DNA of 64,000 nucleotides from Prevotella sp. UBA4268 (GCA_002395135.1 DGWC01000107.1:1-64000); one strand, 5' to 3'; positions 27,873 to 38,300 are shown, counted from the stretch's first letter. A program made the numbers and translations. Notes: generated from the letters alone by a model not told the origin.

Positions 27873-29039
27873 ATGGCTCAAAAGCGCGACTATTACGAGG
27901 TGCTTGGCGTTGACAAGAACGCGAGCGAAGACGATATCAAGAAAGCATACCGCAGAATTGCCATAAAGTATCATCCCGACCGAAACCCGGGCAACAAGGA
28001 TGCCGAAGAGAAATTCAAAGAGGCTGCCGAGGCTTATGATGTGCTTCACGACCCGCAGAAAAGACAGCAATATGACCAATTCGGATTTGACGGTCCTGCT
28101 GGAATGGGCGGTTTCGGTGGTTTCGGCGGCGGTGGATTCTCCATGGACGACATCTTCTCCATGTTCGGAGATGTGTTTGGAGGACGTGGAGGATTCAGCG
28201 GTTTTGGCGGATTTGGTGGCGGTCAGCGCCAGCCGGCACAGCATCGCGGTTCCGATCTCCGTCTGAAAGTACGCCTGGATCTTCAGGAAATTGCCTCTGG
28301 AGTTACAAAGAAGTTCAAAGTAAAGAAGGATGTGACCTGCTCTCATTGCCACGGAACGGGCGCAGAGCATGGAAGTGGAACAGAAACATGTCCCACTTGT
28401 CATGGCAGTGGCGTGGTGACGAGAACCACCAAGAGCCTGTTTGGCATGATGCAAACGCAAAGCGTATGTCCCACATGTCAGGGCGAAGGCACAATTCTCA
28501 AGAACAAGTGTAAGGAATGTGGCGGAAAAGGAATCGTTAAAGGCGAAGAAGTTGTTGAGATAAACATACCTGCCGGTGTTGCCGAAGGTATGGTTGTCAA
28601 TGTTCCCGGCAAGGGAAATGCAGGCATTCACAACGGTATCACCGGAGACATTCAGGTATTTATTGAAGAAGAGCCCAACGACACGTTTATCCGTGACGGC
28701 CACAATCTGATTTACAACCTTCTCTTGGACTTTCCGACTGCTGCCTTGGGAGGAACCGCAGAGGTGCCTACTGTGGACGGATCGAAACTGAAAATCAAGA
28801 TAGAACCGGGCACGCAGCCGGGCAAGACGCTACGTCTGAGAGACAAAGGACTGCCTATGGTGCAAGGATATGGTCGCGAGACAGGCGATTTGATTGTGAA
28901 TATAAGTGTTTACGTGCCAAAAACACTATCGAAAGAAGAAAAGAAAGCATTGGAGAAAATGCAGGAAAGCGACAACTTCAAAGGTGACATTGCAACGAAG
29001 AAGAGCATCTTTGACAAATTCCGCAATTACTTCAGTTGA
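27873..29039 (+). CDS. dnaJ: Chaperone DnaJ
   Basis: A 388-residue full-length type I Hsp40. Seen are the J domain with the HPD motif ([10 protein letters not shown], about residues 30-39), a Gly/Phe-rich stretch (about 73-120), four zinc-finger repeats of the CxxCxGxG type ([32 protein letters not shown], about 153-220), and the two substrate-binding beta domains. It follows grpE and stimulates DnaK ATPase. Confidence 0.97.
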   Translation: MAQKRDYYEVLGVDKNASEDDIKKAYRRIAIKYHPDRNPGNKDAEEKFKEAAEAYDVLHDPQKRQQYDQFGFDGPAGMGGFGGFGGGGFSMDDIFSMFGDVFGGRGGFSGFGGFGGGQRQPAQHRGSDLRLKVRLDLQEIASGVTKKFKVKKDVTCSHCHGTGAEHGSGTETCPTCHGSGVVTRTTKSLFGMMQTQSVCPTCQGEGTILKNKCKECGGKGIVKGEEVVEINIPAGVAEGMVVNVPGKGNAGIHNGITGDIQVFIEEEPNDTFIRDGHNLIYNLLLDFPTAALGGTAEVPTVDGSKLKIKIEPGTQPGKTLRLRDKGLPMVQGYGRETGDLIVNISVYVPKTLSKEEKKALEKMQESDNFKGDIATKKSIFDKFRNYFS

Positions 29040-29072
29040 CACAAAACGCATCTTTTGCTGAGCAAATATGCC

Positions 29073-30350
29073 ATGAATTATAAGGAAACAACTGAATATC
29101 TGTTCAACGTCACCCCGGTTTTTGAAAAGATCGGGGCTGGTGCATATAAGGAAGGACTTGGAAACTCGCTTGCGCTTGATGAACATTTCGGACATCCTCA
29201 CAGAAAATTCAAGAGCATACATATAGCAGGAACCAACGGCAAGGGATCGTGTTCGCATACCATTGCATCCATTTTGCAGTCTGCAGGATACAAGGTGGGC
29301 TTGTATACTTCCCCTCATCTTGTTGACTTCCGAGAACGAATCAGAATCAACGGCAGATGTATCAGCGAACAGTATGTCATTGATTTCGTGGAAGAAGAAC
29401 GTGGTTTCTTCGAGCCGCTCCATCCCTCTTTCTTTGAACTTACCACCGCCATGGCATTCAAATACTTTGCCGAACAGCAGGTTGACTTCGCTGTTATCGA
29501 AGTCGGGCTTGGCGGCAGGCTGGACTGCACAAATATCATTCATCCCATTCTTTCTGTCATTACCAATATCAGTTTCGACCATACTCAGTTCTTAGGAGAT
29601 ACACTTGAAAAGATCGCATACGAGAAGGCAGGCATCATCAAACATGGTGTACCTGTGGTAATCGGGGAGACAACGCCGCAAACCAAGCCTGTCTTCGAAA
29701 GCGTGGCAAAAGAACACGACGCTTCCATTTACTATGCGGAGGACTTCGATATGCAGATGTTTTCCGACGAAGCACAATGCAAACGATCGTTTGACGATAT
29801 CGACTTCGAACTGAAAGGACTCTATCAGCAAAAGAACAAACGTACGATTCTGTGTGCCATCTACGCCTTGGAGCGTATCCTTCCCCCACCCTCCTCCATG
29901 CAAATAACAGATGCTGTTGAAGCAGGATTCTCAAATGTGTGTGAACAAACAGGACTTACTGGCAGGTGGCAGACCATCAGGCAGCAACCGCTTGTCATCT
30001 GTGACACAGGCCATAATGTAGGTGGCTGGGAATATCTTTCCATTCAGGTGGCCCAGCAACCATGCAAGCAACGCAGAATTGTTTTCGGTATGGTGGACGA
30101 CAAAGACATCGACGCCGTCATGGCAATGCTTCCACACGATGCCATATACTACTGGTGTAAGGCATCCACTCATAGAGCCATACCAGAAACAAGGATAGGA
30201 GACCTCGCAGAAAAGCACCATCTGCACGGAAAAACATACCACGACGTGGCTACGGCCTATCAACAGGCACTCGCAGACGCACATCCTGAAGACTTCATTT
30301 TTGTGGGAGGCAGCAGTTATGTGGTAGCAGATTTGCTTGCGGTGCTGTAA
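29073..30350 (+). CDS. folC: Folylpolyglutamate/dihydrofolate synthase
   Basis: A 425-residue Mur-ligase-like enzyme that adds glutamate to folates, and possibly joins dihydropteroate to glutamate. It has the P-loop HIAGTNGKGSCSHTIASIL (about 48-66), SPHLVDFRERI (about 77-87), AVIEVGLGGRLDCTN, and NISFDHTQFLG. The C-terminal domain has ICDTGHNVGGWEYL. I place the start at ATG 29073; a TTG six codons earlier also keeps the frame. It follows dnaJ by 33 bp. Confidence 0.93.
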   Translation: MNYKETTEYLFNVTPVFEKIGAGAYKEGLGNSLALDEHFGHPHRKFKSIHIAGTNGKGSCSHTIASILQSAGYKVGLYTSPHLVDFRERIRINGRCISEQYVIDFVEEERGFFEPLHPSFFELTTAMAFKYFAEQQVDFAVIEVGLGGRLDCTNIIHPILSVITNISFDHTQFLGDTLEKIAYEKAGIIKHGVPVVIGETTPQTKPVFESVAKEHDASIYYAEDFDMQMFSDEAQCKRSFDDIDFELKGLYQQKNKRTILCAIYALERILPPPSSMQITDAVEAGFSNVCEQTGLTGRWQTIRQQPLVICDTGHNVGGWEYLSIQVAQQPCKQRRIVFGMVDDKDIDAVMAMLPHDAIYYWCKASTHRAIPETRIGDLAEKHHLHGKTYHDVATAYQQALADAHPEDFIFVGGSSYVVADLLAVL

Positions 30351-30473
30351 GCAATCGCTGGATTTTTGGTGTTTTTAACACTTTCTTTTGCTTTTTCTTA
30401 GTGATTCATTCGTGTTTCTCATTTTTTTTTGGTTACTTTGCAACAAAGTTTAATAACTAAAAAGATATACAAG

Positions 30474-31562
30474 ATGAGCAATACAGAGACACATTATTTA
30501 TGTGGTCTGAAAAGAGAAGACTTTCAGACCACTGTAAACGGTAAGAATACAGATTTGTATATTCTAAAAAACAACCAAGGTAACGAAGTTGCAGTAACTA
30601 ATTATGGTGGTGCCATCGTTGCCATTATGGTTCCCGACAAAAATGGCAACATAGCAAACGTTATCCAAGGTCATGATAACATTCAGGATGTCATTAACAG
30701 CCCAGAGCCTTATTTGTCTACTTTGATCGGCCGCTATGGCAACCGCATCAAGGAAGGTAAGTTCACACTGAACGGAAAGGAGTATCAACTGGCCATCAAC
30801 AACGGTCCCAATGCACTCCATGGAGGACCTACAGGATTTCATGCTCAGGTATGGGATGCCTTGCAGATGAGCGACAACACGCTGGTGCTGAATTATGTTT
30901 CGCCCTATCTTCAGGAAGGTTTCACCGGTGAAATGAAAGTGACCGTTGTGTATACATTTGGCAATGACAACGATCTGACCATCGGTTACATGGCAACAGC
31001 CAATAAAAAGACCATCGTAAACCTCACACATCACGCATTCTTCTCACTGGCAGGAATCGCTAATCCCACACCTACCATCAATGATCAGATTTGCGAAATT
31101 AATGCTGATTTCTTCATTCCTATTGATGAAAACTGCATTCCCACGGGCGAAATTCTGAAAGTGGCTGGCACGCCCTTTGATTTCCGCACGCCGAAAACCG
31201 TTGGACGCGACATTGACGCCGACGACGAGCAGATTAAAAACGGTGCTGGCTACGACCATTGCTTTGTGCTGAACAAGAAGGAAGAAGGTGAATTGAGTTT
31301 TGCTGCACGCCTTGTTGAACCCAATTCTGGCCGCACACTCGATGTATATACCACAGAGCCAGGCATGCAGGTTTATTCTGACAACTGGGCAGACGGATAT
31401 AGCGGACAGCACGGAGCCACATTCCCACGCCGTAGTGCCATCTGTTTCGAGTGCCAGCATTTCCCCGATTCTCCCAATCGTCCCTATTTCCCATCGGTGA
31501 TTCTGCATCCTGGTGAGCAGTACAAGCAGAAAACGGTTTACAGATTCGGCGTCAACTATTAA
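30474..31562 (+). CDS. galM: Aldose 1-epimerase, cytosolic
   Basis: A 362-residue galactose mutarotase lacking any signal peptide. Motifs are NALHGG (about 105), LTHHAFFSLAG with the catalytic His (about 188) and ICFECQHFPDSPN with the catalytic Glu (about 325). With galK 49 bp downstream it forms the start of a Leloir pathway operon. The frame is open 15 codons upstream; ATG 30474 fits the homologous start MSNTETHYLCGL. It resembles the lipoprotein paralogue at 2134 but is clearly a separate lineage. Confidence 0.93.
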   Translation: MSNTETHYLCGLKREDFQTTVNGKNTDLYILKNNQGNEVAVTNYGGAIVAIMVPDKNGNIANVIQGHDNIQDVINSPEPYLSTLIGRYGNRIKEGKFTLNGKEYQLAINNGPNALHGGPTGFHAQVWDALQMSDNTLVLNYVSPYLQEGFTGEMKVTVVYTFGNDNDLTIGYMATANKKTIVNLTHHAFFSLAGIANPTPTINDQICEINADFFIPIDENCIPTGEILKVAGTPFDFRTPKTVGRDIDADDEQIKNGAGYDHCFVLNKKEEGELSFAARLVEPNSGRTLDVYTTEPGMQVYSDNWADGYSGQHGATFPRRSAICFECQHFPDSPNRPYFPSVILHPGEQYKQKTVYRFGVNY

Positions 31563-31611
31563 GTTACATTCACATATTCACTGATACATTATTTTTTAAA
31601 CATATAAGCTT

Positions 31612-32778
31612 ATGATGGAAATTGATCACGTAAGAAGTCGCTTTGTTAAGCACTTCGACGGCATGACAGGTAATGTGTATGCATCTCCAGGACGTATTAA
31701 TCTTATTGGTGAGCACACTGACTATAACGGAGGATTCGTTTTCCCAGGTGCTGTTGATTGCGGCATTATGGCCGAAATGCGTGCCAATGGTACAGAAGAT
31801 ATGGTACGCGCCTATGCAATTGACTTGAAAGACAGAGTTGACTTTAGCCTGAACGACCCTGCCGGACCGAAAGCCAGTTGGTCGCGCTACATCTATGGTA
31901 TAACTAAGGAAATGCAGAAGCGCGGTGTTCCTGTGAAAGGTTTCAATATTGCCTTCTCAGGAGACGTGCCTCTTGGAGCCGGTATGTCATCATCTGCCGC
32001 ATTGGAAAGTTGCATCGCCTTCGGTCTTAACGACATTTTCGGTGACAACAAGGTGAGCCAGTGGGACATGGTGCTGGCTGGTCAGGCCACAGAGCATAAC
32101 TATTGTGGTGTAAATTGTGGCATCATGGATCAGTTCGCCAGTGTATTCGGACAGGCTGGCAAACTTATGCGTCTGGATTGTCGCAGTCGCGAGTTTGAAT
32201 ATTTCCCATTTGATCCTAAAGGATATAAACTGGTGTTGCTCAACTCATGCGTAAAGCACGAACTGGCCGGCTCTCCTTACAACGACCGCCGCAACTCATG
32301 CGAGAATGTTGTGAAGGCTATTGCAGCCAAACATCCTGAAGGAAAGTTCGAAACACTCAGAGACTGCACTTGGGAACAACTGGAAGAAGTTCGCACCGAA
32401 GTAGGAGAAGAGGATTACAAGCGTGCTCATTTCGTTCTCGGCGAGAAGGATCGCGTGCTTGCCGTATGTGATGCACTCGTTGCCGGCGACTATGAGACCG
32501 TTGGAAAGAAGATGTATGAAACTCACGAAGGCCTTAGCAAAGAGTATGAAGTATCATGCGAAGAACTTGATTTCTTGAACGATATCGCCAAGGAATGCGG
32601 CGTTACTGGTAGCAGAATCATGGGTGGCGGTTTCGGTGGCTGCACCATTAACCTGGTGAAGAACGAACTATATCGTCCCTTCGTTGAGACTGCTCGCAAG
32701 AAATATGCCGCAAAATACGGCAAAGAGCCCAAGGTATATGACGTAGTAATTGGTGACGGATCACGCCGCCTCTGCTAA
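31612..32778 (+). CDS. galK: Galactokinase
   Basis: A 388-residue GHMP kinase that phosphorylates alpha-D-galactose at C1. The galactokinase signature PGRINLIGEHTDYNGGFVFP spans about 24-43. The ATP loop is PLGAGMSSSAALES (about 121-134), and the C-terminal GHMP motif is GSRIMGGGFGGCTINL. The catalytic Asp lies in NCGIMDQFASVFG. No galactose transporter or galT is adjacent. The first two codons are both ATG. Confidence 0.96.
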   Translation: MMEIDHVRSRFVKHFDGMTGNVYASPGRINLIGEHTDYNGGFVFPGAVDCGIMAEMRANGTEDMVRAYAIDLKDRVDFSLNDPAGPKASWSRYIYGITKEMQKRGVPVKGFNIAFSGDVPLGAGMSSSAALESCIAFGLNDIFGDNKVSQWDMVLAGQATEHNYCGVNCGIMDQFASVFGQAGKLMRLDCRSREFEYFPFDPKGYKLVLLNSCVKHELAGSPYNDRRNSCENVVKAIAAKHPEGKFETLRDCTWEQLEEVRTEVGEEDYKRAHFVLGEKDRVLAVCDALVAGDYETVGKKMYETHEGLSKEYEVSCEELDFLNDIAKECGVTGSRIMGGGFGGCTINLVKNELYRPFVETARKKYAAKYGKEPKVYDVVIGDGSRRLC

Positions 32779-32804
32779 TCCATTCCAGGCAAACCAACTT
32801 TTTT

Positions 32805-32868
32805 CATGCCGCCATGCTGCGCAATACCTATATAATAAGGTATTCAGCATGGCGGCATGATTATTTTT
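32805..32868 (+). terminator. Terminator hairpin after galK, family copy B
   Basis: CATGCCGCCATGCTG (32805-32819) pairs perfectly with CAGCATGGCGGCATG (32845-32859). A 3 nt one-sided bulge CGC follows, then AATACC/GGTATT and a 10 nt loop. A T-rich tail ATTATTTTT follows. The layout is the same as the hairpin at 14204, with compensating substitutions in both stems. Confidence 0.75.
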
Positions 32869-32953
32869 GTCACTTCGTGCCACTAATCTATCGAGTAAAC
32901 GATTGAGTTATGACTCAATAATGCATGCTTCATTCTGCCATCTCTCACCTATC

Positions 32954-32965
32954 CGTAACGTTACG
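32954..32965. promoter_or_regulatory. 12 bp palindrome upstream of relA
   Basis: CGTAACGTTACG is a perfect palindrome 34 bp upstream of the relA -33 element. It is a candidate activator or repressor site; nothing else identifies the factor. Confidence 0.35.
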
Positions 32966-32999
32966 AAAATGAAATACCGCTCGGAAAAACTCATTTTTA

Positions 33000-33031
33000 T
33001 TTGGTATTTCACATGCTTATTCGTAACTTTG
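33000..33031 (+). promoter_or_regulatory. relA promoter, probably giving a leaderless transcript
   Basis: TTTG (33000-33003), 20 bases, TAACTTTG (33024-33031) matches the Bacteroidota consensus fully. The ATG follows only four bases after the -7 element, so the predicted transcript start falls at or next to the start codon. Confidence 0.7.
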
Positions 33032-33035
33032 CAAC

Positions 33036-35273
33036 ATGGAACTGATTTTTACAGAAAACGAAATAAACGAGGCACAGCAACTGCTGAAACAATTGGTAGA
33101 ACTGTTGGGAACGTCGCTTAGTAAAGACGACGAACTCACCATGCAAGACTATCTGCAAAAGTCAATAAGTAACCAAAAACTACAGCGAGATGTGTTCGGG
33201 CTGAACCCTGTGGTGCAGAGTTTCCGCACCGCCATCATCGCTGTAGAAGAAGAAGGACTGAAACGCGATGGTGTACTTGCCATACTATTGTACACCTGCG
33301 TAACCAACGGATTAGAAGAATCACTACATATCAGAGAGAAATATGGCGATTCGGTGGCCACCATCATCCATGGTCTATCGCGCATACAGGAACTCTACAA
33401 GAAGAATCCCGTTATAGAAAGTGAGAATTTCCGCAATCTCCTGCTTTCGTTTGCAGAAGATATGCGAGTGATTCTCATCATGATTGCCGACAGGGTAAGC
33501 CTGATGCGGCAGATACGCGACACAGAACAGTTGGAGGCAAAGCAGCAGGTGAGCGAAGAAGCAAGTTACCTCTATGCCCCCCTCGCTCATAAATTGGGTT
33601 TGTACAAACTGAAAAGTGAGTTGGAAGACTTGTCGCTCAAGTATCTTGAACATGATGCTTACTACATGATCAAGGAGAAACTCAATGCCACCAAGAAGAG
33701 TCGCGATGCCTATATCGATAAGTTCATCAAGCCAATTGACGAGAAACTGCGCGATGCCGGCATTCATTTCCATATGAAAGGGCGAACCAAGAGCATACAC
33801 AGCATCTGGCAAAAGATGAAAAAACAGAAGTGCGGATTCGAGGGTATCTATGATTTGTTTGCCATTCGCATCATCATTTCTAACAACGGAACAGGCCAAA
33901 TGACACGCACACAGGAGCATGCGCTCTGCTGGCAGGCATTTGCCATTATCACAAACATGTATCAAGGCAACCCGAAACGACTTCGCGACTGGCTTACAGT
34001 GCCAAAATCCAATGGCTATGAGAGCCTTCACATCACGGTGCTTGGACCAGAAAACAAGTGGGTTGAGGTGCAGATACGTACAGAAAGGATGGATGAAGTG
34101 GCAGAGCGTGGCCTTGCCGCCCACTGGAGATATAAGGGAGTGAAGAGCGAAGGCGGCATCGACGACTGGCTGAACAGCATCCGCGCAGCACTGGAAAACA
34201 ATGATGACCGGCAGGTAATGGATGAATTCAAGATGGACTTGTATGAAGACGAAGTCTTTGTATTCACTCCGAAGGGCGATTTGCTGAAGTTTCCCAAAGG
34301 CGCTACCGTGCTCGATTTCGCCTATCACATACATTCACGCGTTGGCAACCAATGTACTGGCGCAAGGATAAATAACAAAATCGTCACCATCCGCTATCAG
34401 TTACAATCGGGTGACCAAGTGGAAGTGCTCACCTCCAACACGCAAACACCCAAGCAAGACTGGCAGAATATTGTAAAAACCAGCCGCGCCAAGTCGAAGA
34501 TACGACTGGCCCTAAAGGATATACAAGTAAAGCAGGGTGTGCTGGCTAAGGAAATGCTTGAGCGGAGACTGAAAAACCGAAAGATCGAGGTGGAAGAAAG
34601 TGTGCTAAACCACCTGATTAAAAAACTGGGCATTAAGGAAACACGCGAGTTCTACAGGCAACTCGCCGAGGAGACGCTCGATATGAACACCGTGATTGAG
34701 CGTTATATCGAGGTTTATGAGCACGACAACAATCTGTCATCGGGCAAAGGCAATACCAATATCCCTGCTCAAAGTGCTGAAGAGTTTGTTTATGAGAATC
34801 CCAACGAGGAAATCACCTACGGTAACGATGATGTGATTGTCATTGACCAAAACCTGAAAGGCGTTGATTTCCAGTTGGCTAAATGCTGCCATCCCATCTA
34901 TGGCGACAGCGTCTTCGGTTTCGTTACTGTGAACGGAGGTATCAAAATACACCGCACTGACTGCCCCAATGCACCCGAATTGCGTAAACGTTTCGGCTAC
35001 AGAATTGTTCGTGCAAAGTGGAGTGGCAAGGGTAATTCCCAGTATTCTATTGCCTTGCGCATTATCGGAAACGATGACATAGGAATTGTAAACAATGTGA
35101 CGAGCATCATATCGAAGGAAGAGAAAATCATGATGCGAAGCATTAATATAGAGAGCCACGACGGTTTGTTCAGTGGAAATCTCGTCATCTACGTGGAAGA
35201 CACGTCAAAACTGGAGGCACTGATTAAGAAACTGCGCACCGTAAAGGGAGTGAAGCAGGTGTCAAGGATTTGA
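33036..35273 (+). CDS. relA: RelA/SpoT-family ppGpp synthetase, hydrolase domain degenerate
   Basis: A 745-residue stringent-response enzyme making (p)ppGpp. The N-terminal HD-type domain is present in outline but lacks its metal ligands: the usual HP start reads NPVVQS (about 57-62), and the HD pair reads LLYTCVTNG (84-92) where bifunctional enzymes have LHDVVED. The synthetase domain is intact (GRTKSIHSIWQKM, GFEGIYDLFAIRII, PKSNGYESLHITV). A TGS domain follows (VFTPKGDLLKFPKGATVLDFAY), then a Cys/His helical part (KCCHPIYGD) and a C-terminal ACT domain. It should therefore synthesise but not degrade ppGpp, so a separate hydrolase must exist elsewhere. Its 3' end overlaps the convergent TetR gene by 12 bp. 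Confidence 0.92.
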   Translation: MELIFTENEINEAQQLLKQLVELLGTSLSKDDELTMQDYLQKSISNQKLQRDVFGLNPVVQSFRTAIIAVEEEGLKRDGVLAILLYTCVTNGLEESLHIREKYGDSVATIIHGLSRIQELYKKNPVIESENFRNLLLSFAEDMRVILIMIADRVSLMRQIRDTEQLEAKQQVSEEASYLYAPLAHKLGLYKLKSELEDLSLKYLEHDAYYMIKEKLNATKKSRDAYIDKFIKPIDEKLRDAGIHFHMKGRTKSIHSIWQKMKKQKCGFEGIYDLFAIRIIISNNGTGQMTRTQEHALCWQAFAIITNMYQGNPKRLRDWLTVPKSNGYESLHITVLGPENKWVEVQIRTERMDEVAERGLAAHWRYKGVKSEGGIDDWLNSIRAALENNDDRQVMDEFKMDLYEDEVFVFTPKGDLLKFPKGATVLDFAYHIHSRVGNQCTGARINNKIVTIRYQLQSGDQVEVLTSNTQTPKQDWQNIVKTSRAKSKIRLALKDIQVKQGVLAKEMLERRLKNRKIEVEESVLNHLIKKLGIKETREFYRQLAEETLDMNTVIERYIEVYEHDNNLSSGKGNTNIPAQSAEEFVYENPNEEITYGNDDVIVIDQNLKGVDFQLAKCCHPIYGDSVFGFVTVNGGIKIHRTDCPNAPELRKRFGYRIVRAKWSGKGNSQYSIALRIIGNDDIGIVNNVTSIISKEEKIMMRSINIESHDGLFSGNLVIYVEDTSKLEALIKKLRTVKGVKQVSRI

Positions 35274-35888
35274 GAAAATCTCGTCAAGCATGCTGATGCC
35301 CTTCTCCGTGCACAAGCCACGAATCTGCACAAACACATAATTGACAAACAAATCGCGCAGTGGATACTGCTCATAAAGTTTAGTCTCCACTACATGGTTA
35401 ATCACGCCATCACTGATTTTTGAGATAATGTCGTAGTTCAAGTCTGACATGAAATAGCCATGCTCAATGCCCTTGTTGATAAAAAGCATGGTTTGTTTTC
35501 GGTTTTGTTCTCTTGACTGTTGCAGAAAACGGAGCGCATGATCGTATTTGTTCAAGTCGCTGAAAAACAAAGGATTCACAGAGCCTAATTCCTCCAATTT
35601 TCTTTTGATCACATAGATGACAATCTCCATCTCATTGGATGCTGTCTGCGCAAAATGTTCCAAATTACTGTGATTTGACGAAATTTGAAGCGATATGCCT
35701 TCCAACAGTAACTGCTCCTTGTTTTCATAGAGTTCATAGAGCGTTCTTTTCGATATTGACAATGACGCTGCAATGTCGTCCATCTTAACAGCCTTGATTC
35801 CCCGCTCCTTGAAAAGCGACATGGCTTTCTCAACAACTCTATGCTGCAGATCACACCGTGACATTATATTATTACTGTTTTTATGCAT
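35262..35888 (-). CDS. TetR/AcrR-family transcriptional regulator
   Basis: A 208-residue repressor-type protein. The N-terminal DNA-binding helix-turn-helix is clear: VVEKAMSLFKERGIKAVKMDDIAASLSISKRTLYELYENKEQLLLEGI (about residues 18-65). The C-terminal ligand domain is not recognisable. Two starts are possible (35888 and 35864); I prefer 35888, downstream of the TATCTTTG -7 element at 35915-35908. It is divergent from the malic enzyme gene across a short gap that contains a candidate self-operator. Confidence 0.85.
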   Translation of the reverse strand: MHKNSNNIMSRCDLQHRVVEKAMSLFKERGIKAVKMDDIAASLSISKRTLYELYENKEQLLLEGISLQISSNHSNLEHFAQTASNEMEIVIYVIKRKLEELGSVNPLFFSDLNKYDHALRFLQQSREQNRKQTMLFINKGIEHGYFMSDLNYDIISKISDGVINHVVETKLYEQYPLRDLFVNYVFVQIRGLCTEKGISMLDEIFSNP

Positions 35889-35893
35889 ATTGA

Positions 35894-35907
35894 CAACGTT
35901 TTCGTTG
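35894..35907. promoter_or_regulatory. Candidate TetR operator
   Basis: CAACG-TTTT-CGTTG is a perfect inverted repeat lying directly against the -7 element of the tetR gene (TATCTTTG, minus strand, 35915-35908). A regulator bound here would block its own promoter. The malic enzyme promoter (-7 TATCTTTG at 35959-35966) is about 55 bp away. Confidence 0.45.
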
Positions 35908-36005
35908 CAAAGATAACAAATAATCATAAATCATGAGCCAAAATTCACATATATTTTCTATCTTTGCAGTGGTAAAAAGATGTTTTTTCATTAGATTTAA
36001 TCATT

Positions 36006-38300
36006 ATGGTACAGATTTCAAAGGATGCGGCTCTCGCTTATCACGAGAACGGCAGAGCAGGTAAGATTGAAGTAAAGCCTACAAAACCTTACCGCACACA
36101 AACAGATTTAAGTCTTGCATATTCTCCTGGCGTGGCTTTTCCCTGTCTGGAAATCCAACAAGACCCCAACAATGCTTACAAGTATACCGACAAAGGCAAT
36201 CTTGTTGCTGTGATCAGCAATGGTACTGCTGTACTTGGTCTGGGCGATATCGGAGCAATGAGTGGCAAGCCGGTTATGGAGGGAAAGGGACTCCTGTTTA
36301 AAATATACGGCGGAATAGATGTCTTCGACATTGAAGTGGCAGAGAAAGACCCTGAGAAATTTTGCGAAGCCGTGGAGCGGATAGCCCCCACATTTGGCGG
36401 TATCAACCTGGAAGACATCAAGGCACCAGAGTGTTTCTATATCGAAGAACGACTGAAAAGGACACTCGATATACCCGTGATGCACGATGACCAGCATGGT
36501 ACGGCGATTATTTCTGCCGCAGGTCTGAAGAATGCACTTGAAGTAAACGGCAAAGATATCACAAAGGTGAGAATCGTTGTTAATGGTGCTGGAGCAGCGG
36601 CCATCTCCTGTACCAAACTATATGTGGCTCTCGGTGCACAGAAAGAGAACATACTGATGCTTGATTCCAAAGGTGTGATTACAGACGACCGTGAAAACCT
36701 GACAGCAGAAAAGAAACTCTTTGCCACACATCGTCGCGATGTTCACACATTAGCAGAGGCAGTGAAAGGAGCCGACGTATTCGTTGGTCTTTCAAAAGGC
36801 AATGTGCTGACACAAGACATGGTTCGTTCCATGGCAGAGGATCCTATCGTGTTTGCCTTGGCTAATCCCGTTCCTGAGATTTCTTACGAGGATGCCGTCA
36901 GCAGCAGGCCCGATGTGCTCATGTCAACAGGACGTTCCGACTATCCAAACCAGATTAACAACGTCATAGGATTCCCATATATCTTCCGTGGAGCACTCGA
37001 CGTGCATGCAACGGCCATCAATGAAGAGATGAAAATGGCGGCTGTTCACGCTATCGCCGACCTTGCCAAACTGCCAGTTCCTGATGTAGTTAATGATGTC
37101 TACAAAGTGAACAACCTGAAATTCGGCAGAGACTACTTTATCCCCAAACCCGTTGACCCGCGTCTTATATCAGAAGTGAGTGCGGCTGTAGCAAAGGCTG
37201 CTATCGACAGCGGTGTAGCACGTCGTGTGATTACCGACTGGGATGAATACAAAAACTCACTGAGTGTATTGTTGGGACAGGAAACGAAACTCACCCAAAA
37301 GTTATATGCTACGGCTGCTGCCCATCCTCAGCGCATTGTCTTTGCAGAAGGAATCCACCCGACAATGCTCAAGGCGGCTGTCCAAGCAAAGGCAGAAGGC
37401 ATCTGCCACCCTATTCTCTTGGGCAACGATGAGCGCATTATGAAACTGGCGAATGAACTCGACCTGAACATGGAAGGTATAGAGATCATCAACTTACGGC
37501 ATGACCGCGAAGCGGAAAGGCGCGAAAGGTATGCCAAACTGCTCACTGAGAAACGCCAGCGCGACGGTTACACCTTCGAAGAAGCCAACGACAAGATGTT
37601 TGAACGCAACTATTTCGGCATGATGATGGTGGAAACCGGTGAGGCCGATGCTTTCATCACGGGACTCTACACCCGCTATTCCAACACCATCAAGGTGGCA
37701 AAAGAGATCATCGGGATTCGTCCGGAATACAAGCATTTCGGCACCATGCACATCATTAACTCACCCAAAGGAACACTCTTTATCGCAGATACGCTGATTA
37801 ATAACGACCCCGATACGGAAGTGCTTGTAGACCTTGCAGAACTGAGTGCAACGGCTGTACGCTTCTTCAATGAGAAGCCAACCATCGCCATGATCAGCCA
37901 TTCCAATTTCGGTTCCGACAATTCTGAGGGCTCACAGAAAGTGAGAAATGCCGTGGCCACCATACAGCAGGAACATCCCGATCTGGCCATTGACGGCGAA
38001 ATGCAAATCAGTTTTGCACTAAACAAGGAACTTCGCGACAATCTATACCCATTCACACGTTTGAAAGGAAAAGATGTCAACACGCTGATTTTCCCCAATC
38101 TGACCAGTGCCCGGTCAAGTTATAAAATGCTACAGGCTCTGAATACTGATGTGGAAATCATCGGTCCGATTCAAATGGGACTCAACAAAGCCATCCATTT
38201 CTGCGACTTCGGCTGTTCGGTTCGCGATGTGGTGAACATCACTGCCGTTGCGGGTATTGATGCGTATGTAGAAAAGATAAAAAGCAGAATCAACAAATAG
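36006..38300 (+). CDS. maeB: Malic enzyme with C-terminal phosphotransacetylase domain
   Basis: A 764-residue enzyme that decarboxylates malate to pyruvate with NAD(P)+. The malic domain has [15 protein letters not shown] (about 37-51), [21 protein letters not shown] (about 159-178) and a Rossmann site [16 protein letters not shown]. From about 430 to the end is a phosphotransacetylase-like domain ([25 protein letters not shown]-like [12 protein letters not shown]). In this MaeB type that domain usually regulates rather than catalyses. It has its own promoter and a strong terminator after the stop. Confidence 0.95.
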   Translation: MVQISKDAALAYHENGRAGKIEVKPTKPYRTQTDLSLAYSPGVAFPCLEIQQDPNNAYKYTDKGNLVAVISNGTAVLGLGDIGAMSGKPVMEGKGLLFKIYGGIDVFDIEVAEKDPEKFCEAVERIAPTFGGINLEDIKAPECFYIEERLKRTLDIPVMHDDQHGTAIISAAGLKNALEVNGKDITKVRIVVNGAGAAAISCTKLYVALGAQKENILMLDSKGVITDDRENLTAEKKLFATHRRDVHTLAEAVKGADVFVGLSKGNVLTQDMVRSMAEDPIVFALANPVPEISYEDAVSSRPDVLMSTGRSDYPNQINNVIGFPYIFRGALDVHATAINEEMKMAAVHAIADLAKLPVPDVVNDVYKVNNLKFGRDYFIPKPVDPRLISEVSAAVAKAAIDSGVARRVITDWDEYKNSLSVLLGQETKLTQKLYATAAAHPQRIVFAEGIHPTMLKAAVQAKAEGICHPILLGNDERIMKLANELDLNMEGIEIINLRHDREAERRERYAKLLTEKRQRDGYTFEEANDKMFERNYFGMMMVETGEADAFITGLYTRYSNTIKVAKEIIGIRPEYKHFGTMHIINSPKGTLFIADTLINNDPDTEVLVDLAELSATAVRFFNEKPTIAMISHSNFGSDNSEGSQKVRNAVATIQQEHPDLAIDGEMQISFALNKELRDNLYPFTRLKGKDVNTLIFPNLTSARSSYKMLQALNTDVEIIGPIQMGLNKAIHFCDFGCSVRDVVNITAVAGIDAYVEKIKSRINK

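Noticed and set aside
27852..28703. A 283-codon minus-strand frame opposite dnaJ.
   Set aside because: It is the complement of the Gly-rich and zinc-finger parts of dnaJ and has no independent support.
32867..33121. An 84-codon frame between galK and relA.
   Set aside because: It starts with TTG in the terminator tail, covers the relA promoter and overlaps the relA start in another frame.
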